NCBI GenBank assembly: GCA_008694505.1
Contig: VZDJ01000033.1
Span: 2,870,100-2,934,099 of the forward strand
Origin: Cyanoderma ruficeps
Lineage: Eukaryota > Chordata > Aves > Passeriformes > Timaliidae
Direction of reading: 5' to 3'
DNA: 64,000 nt
Shown here: one piece after another, positions 63,803 through 64,000 of the stretch
How positions within the stretch are numbered: position 1 is the first letter of the stretch
Layout: the number at the start of each line of letters is the position of its first letter
The notes under the pieces: model-generated
Told to the model about the DNA's origin: nothing
The model's database searches: none
Seen by the model: the letters and a program-made list of their open reading frames with translations, nothing else
Made by a program: the position numbers and the translations under genes

Positions 63803-64000
63803 GTTCAACATTTTCAGGTTAGCTCATTAAAAATTAGCATATTGAGCTAGAGACTCCTTATCCTGAATAACATTAGCCTTATACTTAATTGGTATTATTT
63901 CCTGTAATAAAAAGTACATTAAGCATGTGATTTTTGAAAAGTGTCCTTATACAGAAAGCATTTTTTTCTTTCCTGAAGGTAGTGGAGCAGAGGGCAAAGA
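63803..64000. other. Unique sequence to window end
   Basis: No recognised feature. Confidence 0.5.

Overview
This window reads as non-coding, intergenic or deep-intronic DNA of a bird, most likely a songbird. The bird assignment rests on chicken-repeat-1 (CR1) LINE 3' ends, on LTR families whose terminal motifs I recognise from songbird genomes, on low repeat density, and on general CpG scarcity. I recognise no protein-coding gene, no rRNA, no functional tRNA and no CRISPR array. The many short open frames behave like chance frames or lie inside LTRs. Three single unresolved bases (27416, 51988, 53427) mark assembly ambiguities.

Layout. 1-3.5 kb is unique sequence with one candidate processed retrocopy (about 487-989, minus strand). 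3.5-6.6 kb is the densest repeat cluster: two same-strand solo LTRs of one family (A1 3518-3955, A2 6187-6619) and, between them, a minus-strand LTR of another family (C, 5095-5553) inserted into a CR1 tail. A second CR1 tail lies at 8336-8650. 8.7-20.6 kb is unique. An LTR 3'-end fragment sits near 20.64-20.79 kb and a third LTR family begins at 23186-23909 (B1). An AT-rich heptamer-repeat block (27215-27735) precedes a 6-bp-TSD solo LTR (D, 28216-28719). 28.7-43.4 kb is unique and holds several blocks that look like candidate conserved non-coding sequence. 43-55 kb carries B2 (minus), A3 (minus), B3 (plus), a decayed tRNA-derived SINE near 51.6 kb and A4 (minus). 55.3-64 kb is unique apart from an AT-rich repeat at 63.66-63.80 kb.

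There are no operons or gene systems to describe. The best-supported biology is transposon history. At least four LTR families are present as solitary LTRs with no internal gag/pol/env sequence. They have 4-bp duplications (family A), 6-bp duplications (C and D), and 5-bp or possibly 7-bp duplications (B). One insertion is cleanly nested in an older CR1. I found no convincing evidence of a new biological system. The items worth a second look are the family B duplication anomaly, the divergence between A-family subgroups, the retrocopy candidate, the near-complementary heptamer arrays, and a few CpG-retaining blocks.
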